The notes under the pieces are model-generated. The model saw only the letters and a program-made list of their open reading frames with translations. It did not search any database and had not been told where the DNA came from. From positions 1 through 64,000 of the forward strand of contig CANMIP010000003.1 of NCBI GenBank assembly GCA_947497945.1: a stretch of 64,000 nt of DNA, in the 5' to 3' direction. Each line of letters starts with the position of its first letter. The stretch's first letter is position 1. The translations under genes and the position numbers were made by a program. Source of the stretch: an uncultured Tropicimonas sp. Its GTDB lineage: Bacteria; Pseudomonadota; Alphaproteobacteria; Rhodobacterales; Rhodobacteraceae. Below are positions 1 through 8,166 of this stretch, one piece after another.

Positions 1-147
1 GCCGACGCCTACCCATGGCGGCATCTGGTCGAGAACCACTTCGCCAAGATCAAGGAATTCAGGGGCATAGCCACACGTTACGACAAAACAGATTGCAGCT
101 ACGCTGCCAACTGGAACCTCGTCGCAGCCCCCATCGCTTCAAGGTGA
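1..147 (+). CDS. IS5-family transposase, C-terminal end (runs off the window)
   Basis: Frame 1 is open from the first base to a TGA at 145-147 and gives 48 residues. The stretch RHLVENHFAKIKEFRGIATRY followed by DKTD is the C-terminal signature of IS5-family (IS427-like) DDE transposases, in which the glutamate of the VEN motif is the last catalytic acid. These enzymes cut and rejoin DNA at the element's terminal inverted repeats. The rest of the gene lies outside the window, so I cannot tell whether the copy is intact. I could not identify a terminal inverted repeat just after the stop. The element marks the left edge of the accessory cluster that follows. Confidence 0.85.
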   Translation, partial: ADAYPWRHLVENHFAKIKEFRGIATRYDKTDCSYAANWNLVAAPIASR

Positions 148-697
148 TTGTCCACAGTCCCTAGAATATCGGCCATGATATCGGCGGATTCTCGAGGCCG
201 AAACCGGAGCCGGAGCCGTAGCTCCGCTGGGTGCAGGACGGCATTTGCCACCCAGCGTTTCACCATCCACTCCTGGAATGACGATGGCAGCGTGAACAAA
301 GCCTCGTCGACATCGAAGAGCAACACCTCCTGACCGGGGTTGTCACGTCTCGGGCCGGTGGCGCCCGACGGATCGCCCAGACGACCCTTGTCTTCACCGG
401 CAAGACACTCTCGCCGGGCGAGACAGCGCGCTCCTGAGAAGACCGCCGGAGAGACAACCTGCGGGCGGCCGACACCAGGCCAGCCCACGTCTTGCCCGCT
501 GCGCCCTCTTGCCGGGCCACGCCCTGTGCCGCGCGCCCATGTGGTGCCGGGACCAGGGCTTGGGGCAATCTGCCGTTTCCGGCCTCCGATGCGAGTCTGA
601 CAGACTGACGGCCTGCGGGATCTCGCAGATCTCCTCCCCCTCCCCCGTCGCCGCAAATCGCCGTGTCATGCAATGACCGGCCTCTCCGCCGCTTCCA
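148..697. other. Gene-poor stretch after the transposase end
   Basis: About 550 bp between the transposase stop and the stop of the P-loop kinase. Open frames exist on both strands but are rich in arginine, lack a convincing Shine-Dalgarno start and resemble no family I know. One minus-strand frame ending near 99 overlaps the transposase coding strand and is probably chance. The right end of the insertion element should lie here. I see no tRNA or array. Confidence 0.5.
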
Positions 698-1201
698 TCA
701 CCCGAACGCGCCGTGCTCCTGCAACACCAGGTTGAACCCCTCTTCCGGCGAGGGCGGGGCGTAATGCCGGGTGATCTGCCGGAACTGCGCCTCCGTGACG
801 GCGAAGGGATGGTTCCCCGCCGCGTTGCGGCTCTGCAGCCTGGCAAGGCAGACCTCGTCCGGCACATCCAGCACGTGCAACTCGTGGCGCGCCGCGGTCC
901 GGTCGAGGATGCTCCGCATCCAGCCACGCGTCTCGACCGTGTTGGCGGGGAAGTCCAGGACAACGGAGACACCCGCCGCCAGCAAGTCGGCAACATGGGT
1001 CCCCATGATCCCCCGCAGCTTCGCCGCGCACTCCACGTAATCGGGGATCGATTTCAGCCTGTCGGCGAAGAGCGCCTCGAGCCAGGTATCCTCGGCGATC
1101 AGGACCGTTCCCGGCCGGGTGCCGAGCCTTGCCGTCAGGGTTGACTTTCCAGCCGCAACCTTGCCGCAGACAAGATACAGGGTTGGCGATGCGTGGGACA
1201 T
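698..1201 (-). CDS. P-loop kinase-like ATP-binding protein (AAA / zeta-toxin-like fold)
   Basis: A 167-residue protein with a Walker A motif GKVAAGKS at residues 13-20 and a conserved LIAEDTW segment near residue 37, the layout of small P-loop kinases and zeta-toxin-like phosphotransferases that act on small molecules. The substrate is not evident. The start is the ATG at 1199-1201, with GGGAG six bases upstream; a longer in-frame extension is arginine-rich and rejected. It is the last gene of a five-gene minus-strand cluster led by an AraC regulator. An adjacent antitoxin is not visible, so a toxin role is not supported. The fold is clear; the function is inferred. Confidence 0.75.
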   Translation of the reverse strand: MSHASPTLYLVCGKVAAGKSTLTARLGTRPGTVLIAEDTWLEALFADRLKSIPDYVECAAKLRGIMGTHVADLLAAGVSVVLDFPANTVETRGWMRSILDRTAARHELHVLDVPDEVCLARLQSRNAAGNHPFAVTEAQFRQITRHYAPPSPEEGFNLVLQEHGAFG

Positions 1202-1259
1202 GCGATCTCCCGTGTTTGGCGCGGCGCGCGTGGTCTCTGTTTGGCGGCGGCCCGATCGG

Positions 1260-1766
1260 TCAGGCCGCGGCGACATCGGGTGGCCAGACCCAGGAGAGCC
1301 CGGCCAGAAGCAGGGCGGCGGACAGGCCGCAGGCCAGCGTTCGGACCGTGTTCCAGAAGGTCCAGCGCGGCAGGTAGGTCTCCAACCAGTAATCGCGCGC
1401 GACCGGATCCGTCAAATCCATCCCGGCCAGCGCCTCGTTCATCGGCACGTTGAACAGCACGGTCACCCCGAAACAGCCAAGCAGGTAGACAAGCCCCGCG
1501 GCCAGGATCAGCCCGCCGCCCGGCCCCGCGACCCCGGCCAGGACGCCGCCGATGAACAGGAGCGACAGCGCCGCCATGCCGAGAAACAGCGCCATGAAGA
1601 TCCAGCGGAAGACCTCCCGGTTGATGACCTGCATGACCTCCATGCCGCCGGTTCCGCCCGCCAGCGACAGCGACCGCATGATGAAATCCGAGAAGGCGAG
1701 GACAACCCCGCCGATGAAGGCATAGGCCAGGATAGCCAGTTGCAGGAGGATGGGTGTGAGTGACAT
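1260..1766 (-). CDS. DUF1772-family (anthrone oxygenase-like) membrane protein
   Basis: A 168-residue integral membrane protein with four hydrophobic segments, near residues 5-25, 55-80, 83-100 and 145-162. A loop containing NVPMNEALAGMD between segments three and four is the hallmark of DUF1772, a family that includes fungal anthrone oxygenases; bacterial members are mostly uncharacterised. The start at 1764-1766 gives a clean hydrophobic N-terminus. It lies 58 bp upstream of the P-loop kinase gene and 71 bp downstream of the DUF4345 gene on the same strand, consistent with one transcript. Enzymatic activity is not demonstrated by the sequence. Confidence 0.8.
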   Translation of the reverse strand: MSLTPILLQLAILAYAFIGGVVLAFSDFIMRSLSLAGGTGGMEVMQVINREVFRWIFMALFLGMAALSLLFIGGVLAGVAGPGGGLILAAGLVYLLGCFGVTVLFNVPMNEALAGMDLTDPVARDYWLETYLPRWTFWNTVRTLACGLSAALLLAGLSWVWPPDVAAA

Positions 1767-1837
1767 GTCGGGATGCTTCCTTATGTGTCCAGGAGGGGGG
1801 CGGTGGCAGTGCGCCCTGCCACCGCGAGGGGTTGGTC

Positions 1838-2269
1838 TCAACGAAAGGCGGCGCGGACCTGGCCTTGGGTGGGCGCGGCAAGCAGGCGCCCGGGACGGAA
1901 GGCGGCCAGGCACAGCCCGCCGATTGCCAGTTCGACGAGCAGGGCTGCGGTGATGCTGCCCGAGGGCAAACCGTCGGCGAGCATCCCGACAATGCGCCCG
2001 GCCGGGAAGGCCAGGAACACGACAAGCGCCGCCGTCACGGCCGCCGGCCGAAGGCCCCGGTGCACGATCCCCGCGAGCATGACGGCGCCGAACGCGGCAA
2101 GTCCGGCCGCCGGGGCGCGCAGCTCGCTCAGCAGCGAGGCATCCTTCCCAAGGGCGATGCCGTAGCTGGCGTAAAAGGCGTGGGGTGCGAGCAGGATCGC
2201 GGCCCCGATGCCGAGCGCGGTGGCGCCGGACAGGCCGAGGGTGAGTTTCTGAAAACGGGTAAGGGTCAT
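1838..2269 (-). CDS. DUF4345-family small membrane protein
   Basis: A 143-residue protein with four predicted membrane segments. The N-terminal pattern, a helix followed by LLAPHAFYASYG and then a RAPAAGLAAFG helix, matches the DUF4345 family of unknown function. The start at 2267-2269 was chosen because it begins just before the first hydrophobic helix; the upstream ribosome site is weak (GAAAG). The gene lies 34 bp after the NmrA-like gene on the same strand. Members of this family and of DUF1772 often occur in small stress or redox operons, but no substrate can be read here. Confidence 0.75.
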   Translation of the reverse strand: MTLTRFQKLTLGLSGATALGIGAAILLAPHAFYASYGIALGKDASLLSELRAPAAGLAAFGAVMLAGIVHRGLRPAAVTAALVVFLAFPAGRIVGMLADGLPSGSITAALLVELAIGGLCLAAFRPGRLLAAPTQGQVRAAFR

Positions 2270-2303
2270 CTGATCAGCTTTCGGATTGGGAATTGGGAAG
2301 GGG

Positions 2304-3131
2304 TCAGGCGGCGTCTTTCCATGCACCGGCCTGCGCGGCGGCCCTGGCGAAATCGGCGAAATCGCGCGGTGGGCGTCCGAGCGCGCGCTGCACACCGTCG
2401 GTGACGGAGGCGTTGCGCCCGTCCAGGGTCTCGCGCGCAATGGCGGTGAAGACATCGGCCACGAAATCCCCGCCCAGCCGGGCGATCGTGGCGTGGAAGG
2501 CCTCGAAGCTGATCGGGTCGTGCCGGATCTCCCGGCCAAGCGCCGCCCCAAGCTCGGCGGCCATCTCGGAGAAATCCATCAGGCGCGGGCCGGTCAGTTC
2601 GTAGAGCGCGCCCTTGTGGCCGTCTTCAGTGAGCGCCGCGACGACGACATCGGCAATATCCTCGATATCGAGGATCGGCTCGAGCACATCGCCCCCGGGC
2701 ATCGGCAGGACCCCGGCAAGGATCGGATCGCGGAGGTAGCCCTCGCTGAAATTCTGCGCGAACCAGGCCGCCCGCACGATGGTGAAATCGACACCGGACT
2801 GGCGTATGACCTCCTCGCCCAGCCGGGCATGATGCTCGCCGCGCCCCGAGAGCAGCACGAGATGCCCGACCCCGGAGGCCCGGGCGGTCTCGCCGAGCGA
2901 GCCGAGGGCATCGACCGCGCCGGGGAAGGCGAGATCGGGGAAATAGGTGACATAGGCAGAGCCGACGCCGTCAAGGGCGGCCGCCCAGGTCTCTGGCGCC
3001 TGCCAGTCGAAGGGCGTTGCAGAGCTGCGCGATCCATGACGGACGGGCCGGCCCATGGCTTCGAGCCGGGCGGCAACGCGCGACCCGGTCTTGCCGGTCG
3101 CGCCGATAACGAGGGTGGGATTGGTTTGCAT
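2304..3131 (-). CDS. NmrA-like NAD(P)-binding reductase (atypical SDR)
   Basis: A 275-residue protein with an N-terminal Rossmann nucleotide-binding motif (VIGATGKTGSRVAARL at residues 8-23) and an NmrA/quinone-reductase-like body including the segment SGVDFTIVRAAWFAQNFSE, typical of QOR2 and AgrX-type proteins that bind NAD(P)H. It probably reduces a small molecule or acts as a redox sensor. The start at 3129-3131 has GGGAGA eight bases upstream. It is immediately downstream of the AraC gene and upstream of the two small membrane proteins, so it is the main candidate enzyme of this cluster. The substrate is unknown. Confidence 0.85.
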   Translation of the reverse strand: MQTNPTLVIGATGKTGSRVAARLEAMGRPVRHGSRSSATPFDWQAPETWAAALDGVGSAYVTYFPDLAFPGAVDALGSLGETARASGVGHLVLLSGRGEHHARLGEEVIRQSGVDFTIVRAAWFAQNFSEGYLRDPILAGVLPMPGGDVLEPILDIEDIADVVVAALTEDGHKGALYELTGPRLMDFSEMAAELGAALGREIRHDPISFEAFHATIARLGGDFVADVFTAIARETLDGRNASVTDGVQRALGRPPRDFADFARAAAQAGAWKDAA

Positions 3132-3238
3132 GAGGCTGTCTCCCTGACATTGGATGATGCCAAGGAAATAGCCGCCGGGAGCCCGCCCGGTATTGACCGG
3201 CCTCGCCACGGTTTTGACCGATCCGGCCAATGCGGCGC

Positions 3239-4252
3239 TCAGGGGCCGCCATGCCCCTTGCGATAGCTGGCCGGCGTGTGCCCGACCCATCGCTTGAAGG
3301 CCCGGGTGAAGGAGCTTTGCTCGGAGAAGCCGGTCAGGAAGGCGATCTCGGCCAGCGAGAGGCTCTCGTCGCGCAGCAGCCCAATGGCCAGCTCCCGGCG
3401 GGTTTCCTCCGTCAGGGTCTGGAAGTTCAGGCCGTTCTCGGAGAGCCGCCGGTGAAAGGACCGGGCGCTGAGGCCAAGCCCCCGCGCGACCTCGGCCATC
3501 CTCGGCTTGCCGGCATTCAGGGCCTGCGCAATCGCATCCTTGGCGCGCAGCGCGAAAGGCGCCTGCTCGCCGACCTCGGACAGTTCGGCATCGAGATGGG
3601 AGACGAGGTAGCGCGAAATCCCCTCATCGCCGAGGATGTTCGGTTGCCCGAGCGCCTGGGCCGAGAACAGCAGCGCATCCATCTCCGCGCCAAACCGGAC
3701 CGGACAGCCGAACCATGCCTCATGCGCGGCCACCGACCGCGGCGGCGCATGCCGGAACAGGACCTCCAGCGGCGCAACCGGCACCGGCGATACCTGCCGC
3801 GACAACGAGACCGCGCTGACAAGGGTCGCCTCGTTCGAAAGCCGCATCCCCAGGCGCCGCTCGCCCGGACGGTGCAGGATGAAGAAGGTGCCACGCGGAT
3901 CGGGCCGCAACTCGTAGCTGACAACCCCCGTCCAGAGCCGTGCATAGCGTTCGACCCGGGATATGGAGCCCCGCAGATTGAGCGCGGCTTTCCAGGCCAG
4001 CCCGAGCGCGCCGTAATCGTCGCAATCCATCGAGGCGCCGCAGCGAACCGGCAGGTCGGTCACGTCGATCTGTGCCGCGATCTGCTCCAGCATGTCGTAA
4101 TAGGTTGTCGCGGCGACCATCACCTTGGGATCCCAGCGACCGTCCGGGTCCAGCCCGGCGCCGGACAGCAGGGCCCTGCCGTCGACGCCGTCCCCCGCCG
4201 CGGCAACCATCTTGCGTGCAAAAAGCGACGTCACATAGCCCATGGCGGGCAT
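3239..4252 (-). CDS. AraC-family transcriptional regulator with Arabinose_bd-type N-terminal domain
   Basis: About 337 residues. The N-terminal two thirds resemble the ligand-binding domain of OruR/ArgR-like AraC proteins. The C-terminal 100 residues carry the paired helix-turn-helix, with MAEVARGLGLSARSFHRRL in the first and LAEIAFLTGFSEQSSFTRAF in the second, ending in HTPASYRKGHGGP. It should bind DNA as a dimer and respond to a small effector. Two in-frame ATGs, at 4250-4252 and 4241-4243, are possible; neither has a clear Shine-Dalgarno sequence. It stands first in a five-gene minus-strand cluster and is the likely regulator of that cluster. Confidence 0.85.
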   Translation of the reverse strand: MPAMGYVTSLFARKMVAAAGDGVDGRALLSGAGLDPDGRWDPKVMVAATTYYDMLEQIAAQIDVTDLPVRCGASMDCDDYGALGLAWKAALNLRGSISRVERYARLWTGVVSYELRPDPRGTFFILHRPGERRLGMRLSNEATLVSAVSLSRQVSPVPVAPLEVLFRHAPPRSVAAHEAWFGCPVRFGAEMDALLFSAQALGQPNILGDEGISRYLVSHLDAELSEVGEQAPFALRAKDAIAQALNAGKPRMAEVARGLGLSARSFHRRLSENGLNFQTLTEETRRELAIGLLRDESLSLAEIAFLTGFSEQSSFTRAFKRWVGHTPASYRKGHGGP

Positions 4253-4376
4253 TTTAGGGGCGAAGGAGGGCCTGGCCAAGCCCGTGCACCCTGCCGCGCC
4301 GCGGTCCGGCCGGACGGCGCAGGGACGGCCCTGCTTCCCCGCCGTCCGCCCCCGAACCCCTTGCGGGCGCCTTCCG

Positions 4377-5483
4377 TCACTTCTTCGCCGGCGCGATCCG
4401 GTAAATCGCCCCATGCCCTTCCGACAGGAACCAGACGCTCCCATCCGGGGCCTGCCGCACATCCCGCACGCGGTCGGTCTCCGGCCATTTCAGCCGTTCC
4501 ACTTCCGTCACCCTGCCGCCGCGCCGCTCCAGCCGCGAGATCAGGTCGAATTTCAGCGACCCGATGAGGAAATCCCCGTCCCAGCCCGGCAGAAGACCGC
4601 CCGACAGGATCGCCATGCCCGATGGCGCGATGGAGGGATCCCAGTAATGGTGCGGCTGTTCCATCCCGTCCTTCGCCGTCCCCTCGCCGATCTTGCCGCC
4701 GGAATAATGCCGCCCGTAGGAGATCACCGGCCAACCGTAATTCGCCCCGGCGCGAATCCGGTTCACCTCGTCGCCACCCTGCGCGCCATGCTCGACGGCC
4801 CAAAGTTGCCCGGCGCGGTCCAGGGCGGCGCCCTGCGGATTGCGATGCCCGTAGGACCAGATCTCCGGCCGCGCGCCGGGCTGGCCGGTGAAAGGATTGC
4901 CCGATACCGGCGCGCCGCCCCGGGTGATCCGCAGGATCGAGCCCTGGACGCGCCCGAGATCCTGCGCCGCCGGCCGGTCGCCGCGCTCGCCGATGGTCAC
5001 AAAGAGTGCCCCGTCCGGGGCTTCGACCAGCCGGGACCCGAAATGCCGCCCGCCGCGGCTGCCCGGCGCCATCTCGAAGATCCGCCGGAACTCCGTGAGC
5101 CGTTGGCCGTCTCGCGTCAGCCGCCCGACCCCGACAGCTGTCCCCGCGCCGCGTCCCTGTTTCCGCGCGTAGCTGAGATAGACCTCGCGGCTGCGCGCGA
5201 AATCGCGCGGCACCAGCACGTCGAGCAAGCCACCCTGCCCGGCCGTGGCGACCTTCGGCACACCGCCGACCCGCTGCCGCGCCCCATCGGCACCGAAATG
5301 CCAGAGCCGTCCGTCCCGCTCGGTCACGAGGAAGCCGCCGTCGGGCAGGAAGGCCAGCCCCCAGGGCGTGTCCAGATCCGACGCGACCTCGGTCACCTCG
5401 ACTGGACCGGTGTCGGTCTGGCGGACCGTTGCCTGCGCGGCGGTGACGGCGATGAGGCAAAGGAAGGTCGCAAGGATTCGCAT
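4377..5483 (-). CDS. PQQ-dependent aldose sugar dehydrogenase-like protein (periplasmic)
   Basis: A 368-residue protein with a signal peptide (MRILATFLCLIAVTAAQA, cleavage near residue 18) followed by a six-bladed beta-propeller of the glucose/sorbosone dehydrogenase family. Recognisable blocks are DTPWGLAFLPDGGFLVTERD, FGSRLVEAPDGALFVTIGE, YGHRNPQGAALD and GANYGWPVISYGRHYSG, which include the calcium and PQQ contact regions in Asd/YliI-type enzymes. It probably oxidises aldoses in the periplasm, passing electrons to the respiratory chain. It is transcribed alone on the minus strand, divergent from the ABC transporter operon, with 184 bp between the two starts. The length fits the soluble YliI type. 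The cofactor role is inferred from family. Confidence 0.88.
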   Translation of the reverse strand: MRILATFLCLIAVTAAQATVRQTDTGPVEVTEVASDLDTPWGLAFLPDGGFLVTERDGRLWHFGADGARQRVGGVPKVATAGQGGLLDVLVPRDFARSREVYLSYARKQGRGAGTAVGVGRLTRDGQRLTEFRRIFEMAPGSRGGRHFGSRLVEAPDGALFVTIGERGDRPAAQDLGRVQGSILRITRGGAPVSGNPFTGQPGARPEIWSYGHRNPQGAALDRAGQLWAVEHGAQGGDEVNRIRAGANYGWPVISYGRHYSGGKIGEGTAKDGMEQPHHYWDPSIAPSGMAILSGGLLPGWDGDFLIGSLKFDLISRLERRGGRVTEVERLKWPETDRVRDVRQAPDGSVWFLSEGHGAIYRIAPAKK

Positions 5484-5667
5484 GGGCTTTCTCCGATTCT
5501 CCGGCTCAGTCTAGCGCCTCCGCCGCGCCCCGCCTGTGCGCTATCGAAACGGTGATGCCGCGTGATCCTGCTCCGCTGCCTCCTGTCGCGACTTCACCGC
5601 TTCCCATTTCCCGGTTCTGACAATAACGTGTCGCCCGGACATGAGATCCAACTGGGAGTTACTCGAC

Positions 5668-6846
5668 ATGAAGAAACTGTTGCTGGCCAGCGCCGCAATG
5701 GCCATGGCCACCACCGCCACCGCCGAAGAAATCAAGCTGGGCGTTCTGCTGGGCTTCAGCGGACCGATCGAATCCATGGCCGTTGCCATGGGCGCCGGCG
5801 CCGAGCTGGCGATCAAGGAAGTCAGCGACAGCGGCAAGCTGCTCGACGGCAGCACCGTCGTTCCGGTCCGCGCCGACTCGACCTGCATCGACAGCGCCGC
5901 CGCCACCGCCGCCGCCGAACGCCTGATCACCTCCGATGGTGTGGCCGGCATCATGGGCGCGGCCTGCTCGGGCGTGACCGGTGCGGTCCTGGCCAATGTC
6001 GCCCGTGCCAATGGCATGGTCATGATCTCGCCCTCGGCCACCTCGCCCGCGCTTTCCGAAGCCGAGGATGACGGCCTCTTCTTCCGCACCCCGCCGTCGG
6101 ATGCCCGCCAGGGTGTCGTCATGGCGCAGATCCTCATGGACAAGGGCGTCAAGTCCGTCGCCGTGACCTACACCAACAATGACTATGGCAAGGGTCTGGC
6201 CGAGAGCTTCCAGGGTGCCTACGAAGGGCTTGGCGGCGAAGTGACCATTTCGGCTGCGCATGAAGACGACAAGGCCGACTATTCCGCCGAAGTCGGCGCG
6301 CTGGCTTCCGCCGGTGGCGACCTTCTCGTGGTGGCCGGCTATGCCGACCGCGGTGGCGCGGGCATCGTGCAGGGCGCACTCGACACCGGCGCCTTCGACA
6401 CGTTCCACTTCCCCGATGGCATGGTCTCCGACGCGACCATCGGCAAGTTCGGCGCCGATGTAGACGGCTCCGGCGGCCAGCTTCCGGGCTCCGACAGCCC
6501 GGGTGCGGCGAAATTCGCCGAAGTGGTCGGCGATGCATGGGACGCGACCGCGATCTTCTCGGCCGAATCCTATGACGCCGCCGCGATCCTGCTGCTGGCC
6601 ATGCAGGCTGCCGGCTCCGCCGATCCCAAGGTCTACAAGGACAAGATCATGGACGTGGCCAATGGTCCGGGCGAAGAGATCATGCCGGGCGAGCTTGGCA
6701 AGGCGCTCGAGATCCTCGCCGGTGGCGGCGAGATCGACTATGTCGGCGCAACCTCCGTCGAGTTCCTCGAAAACGGCGATTCCGCCGGCTCCTTCCGCGA
6801 AGTCGTCATGGAAGGTGGCAAGTTCGAGACCGTCGGCTACCACTGA
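5668..6846 (+). CDS. Branched-chain amino acid-type ABC transporter, periplasmic substrate-binding protein
   Basis: A 392-residue periplasmic binding protein with a signal peptide ending near residue 19 (cleavage before EEIKLGVL) and a Peripla_BP_6 (LivK-like) fold. Landmarks are GVLLGFSGPIESMA, a SATSPALS ligand-contact segment and VAVTYTNNDYGKGLA at the hinge. The start ATG at 5668 has GGGAG upstream; a frame starting 27 bases earlier lacks this. Ligands of this family range from branched-chain amino acids to amides and aromatic acids, so the substrate is open. It is the first gene of an operon with two ATPases and two permeases, separated from them by a strong hairpin that should raise its own expression relative to the rest. 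Confidence 0.92.
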   Translation: MKKLLLASAAMAMATTATAEEIKLGVLLGFSGPIESMAVAMGAGAELAIKEVSDSGKLLDGSTVVPVRADSTCIDSAAATAAAERLITSDGVAGIMGAACSGVTGAVLANVARANGMVMISPSATSPALSEAEDDGLFFRTPPSDARQGVVMAQILMDKGVKSVAVTYTNNDYGKGLAESFQGAYEGLGGEVTISAAHEDDKADYSAEVGALASAGGDLLVVAGYADRGGAGIVQGALDTGAFDTFHFPDGMVSDATIGKFGADVDGSGGQLPGSDSPGAAKFAEVVGDAWDATAIFSAESYDAAAILLLAMQAAGSADPKVYKDKIMDVANGPGEEIMPGELGKALEILAGGGEIDYVGATSVEFLENGDSAGSFREVVMEGGKFETVGYH

Positions 6847-6901
6847 TCGGCCTGTCCGGATGGCCCTCTTGCCGTCCGGTCTGCGCTGACGTAACAGCAG
6901 G

Positions 6902-6924
6902 CGGCCCGGGAGTTTCCCGGGCCG
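6902..6924 (+). terminator. Intra-operon hairpin between the binding-protein gene and the ATPase gene
   Basis: A perfect 10-bp stem (6902-6911 pairs with 6915-6924) with a 3-base loop, followed by only three T residues. It lies in the 123-bp gap after the binding-protein stop. Such hairpins commonly act as partial terminators or RNA-stabilising ends that let the binding protein be made in excess over the membrane components. The short T tract argues for partial rather than full termination. Confidence 0.7.
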
Positions 6925-6969
6925 TTTGCCCAAGAATAACACGGCCGCAACGCGCCGAGGGACAGGACG

Positions 6970-7761
6970 ATGATCCGGGTTGAAGACCTCCACAAGCATT
7001 TTGGCGGATTCCGCGCCTGCGATGGGGCCTCCATCGAGATCGCCGAAGGTTCGATCACCGGGCTGATCGGCCCGAACGGCGCCGGCAAGACAACGCTGTT
7101 CAACGTGATCGCCGGCGTGCTGCCGCCGACCTCCGGCCGCGTCTTCATGGATGGCGAGGAGATTACCGGCCTGCCGCCGCATGAGCTCTTTCACAAGGGG
7201 CTGCTTCGAACCTTCCAGATCGCGCATGAATTCAGCTCGATGACGGTGCGCGAGAACCTGATGATGGTGCCCGGCGGGCAGTCCGGCGAGACGCTCTGGA
7301 ACACATGGTTCCACCGCGCGCGGATCGCCGAGGAAGAGACCGAACTGGCGAAGAAGGCCTATGAAGTCCTTGAATTCCTGACCATTGACCACCTGGCCGA
7401 AGAGAAGGCCGGCAATCTCTCCGGCGGCCAGAAGAAGCTGCTTGAGCTTGGGCGGACGATGATGGTCGATGCCAAGATCGTCTTCCTCGACGAGGTCGGC
7501 GCCGGCGTGAACCGTACGCTGCTGAACACGATCGGCGACGCGATCATCCGGCTCAACAAGGAGCGCGGCTACACGTTCTGCGTCATCGAGCATGACATGG
7601 ATTTCATCGCCCGGCTCTGTGACCCGGTGATCGTGATGGCCGAGGGCAAGGTGCTGGCCGAGGGCGGCGCCCGCGCGGTCATGCAGGACGACCGTGTGAT
7701 CGAGGCCTATCTGGGCACGGGGCTCAAGAACAAGGTCAAGGAAGAGGCAGCGCAAGGATGA
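6970..7761 (+). CDS. Branched-chain amino acid-type ABC transporter ATPase (LivG-like)
   Basis: A 263-residue ABC ATPase. Walker A GPNGAGKT is at residues 34-41, the signature LSGGQ at 150-154 and Walker B IVFLDE at 170-175, followed by VGAGV in place of the usual proline-containing EP-AGL, and a switch histidine in CVIEHDMDF. It powers uptake through the two permeases downstream. It is the larger, LivG-type member of the ATPase pair. Its stop overlaps the start of the next gene (ATGA at 7758-7761), showing translational coupling to a small secreted protein rather than directly to the second ATPase. Confidence 0.92.
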   Translation: MIRVEDLHKHFGGFRACDGASIEIAEGSITGLIGPNGAGKTTLFNVIAGVLPPTSGRVFMDGEEITGLPPHELFHKGLLRTFQIAHEFSSMTVRENLMMVPGGQSGETLWNTWFHRARIAEEETELAKKAYEVLEFLTIDHLAEEKAGNLSGGQKKLLELGRTMMVDAKIVFLDEVGAGVNRTLLNTIGDAIIRLNKERGYTFCVIEHDMDFIARLCDPVIVMAEGKVLAEGGARAVMQDDRVIEAYLGTGLKNKVKEEAAQG

Positions 7762-8162
7762 GAAACGTCTTGCAAGCCCTTGGGATCGCAAGCGCTATTG
7801 TGCTTGCGCCTTTGGTAGTGCAGGCCGATGAGGTCATCCTGTTCAAGTGCTTTTTCGACTGGCGCTGCGACCCGAACACGAAATGCGATCATGCCGGCCT
7901 CGAGCTGCGCATCAAGCATAACACGGACACGAACGAGGCCGAATTCCTCGGCAAGCATGGCAGCCCGCTCGACCAGATCGGGGTGCATATCGGCGACCGC
8001 TCGGTGAGCTTTCTGGCCTACCAGATCTCGGGCGCCGTGGACGTCACGACGATTGCGCTGATGAATGGGGAGGCAATCCACACCTCCCATCGGATCGGCG
8101 GGATCACCATGAAACCGGAACAATATCTGGGCGAATGCGTCGCCCTGCCCTCTTCGGAGTGA
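7758..8162 (+). CDS. Small secreted cysteine protein within the transporter operon (copy 1)
   Basis: A 134-residue protein of a family I cannot name. Residues 1-23 form a signal peptide (cleavage after VVQA). The mature part begins with three cysteines spaced C-x5-C-x5-C (in KCFFDWRCDPNTKC) and ends with a fourth in the QYLGEC segment; a NGEA-x3-SHR stretch precedes it. The same cysteine spacing and C-terminal pattern recur in the protein at 8883-9245, so the two look like diverged paralogues. The gene overlaps the upstream ATPase by four bases and ends five bases before the next ATPase. A periplasmic accessory role to the transporter is inferred from position only. Export to the periplasm would allow disulfides. 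Confidence 0.8.
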   Translation: MRNVLQALGIASAIVLAPLVVQADEVILFKCFFDWRCDPNTKCDHAGLELRIKHNTDTNEAEFLGKHGSPLDQIGVHIGDRSVSFLAYQISGAVDVTTIALMNGEAIHTSHRIGGITMKPEQYLGECVALPSSE

Positions 8163-8166
8163 GCGC

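Noticed and set aside
698-1201. Zeta-type toxin of a toxin-antitoxin pair
   Set aside because: The P-loop fold is similar, but no epsilon-like antitoxin gene is adjacent and the gene sits at the end of a metabolic-looking cluster.
5659-7791. A 710-residue open frame on the minus strand across the binding-protein and ATPase genes
   Set aside because: It is antisense to well-supported genes on the plus strand. In GC-rich DNA the third-position bias keeps such frames open; its composition (many His, Gly, Arg, Asp) fits a shadow and no domain is recognisable.
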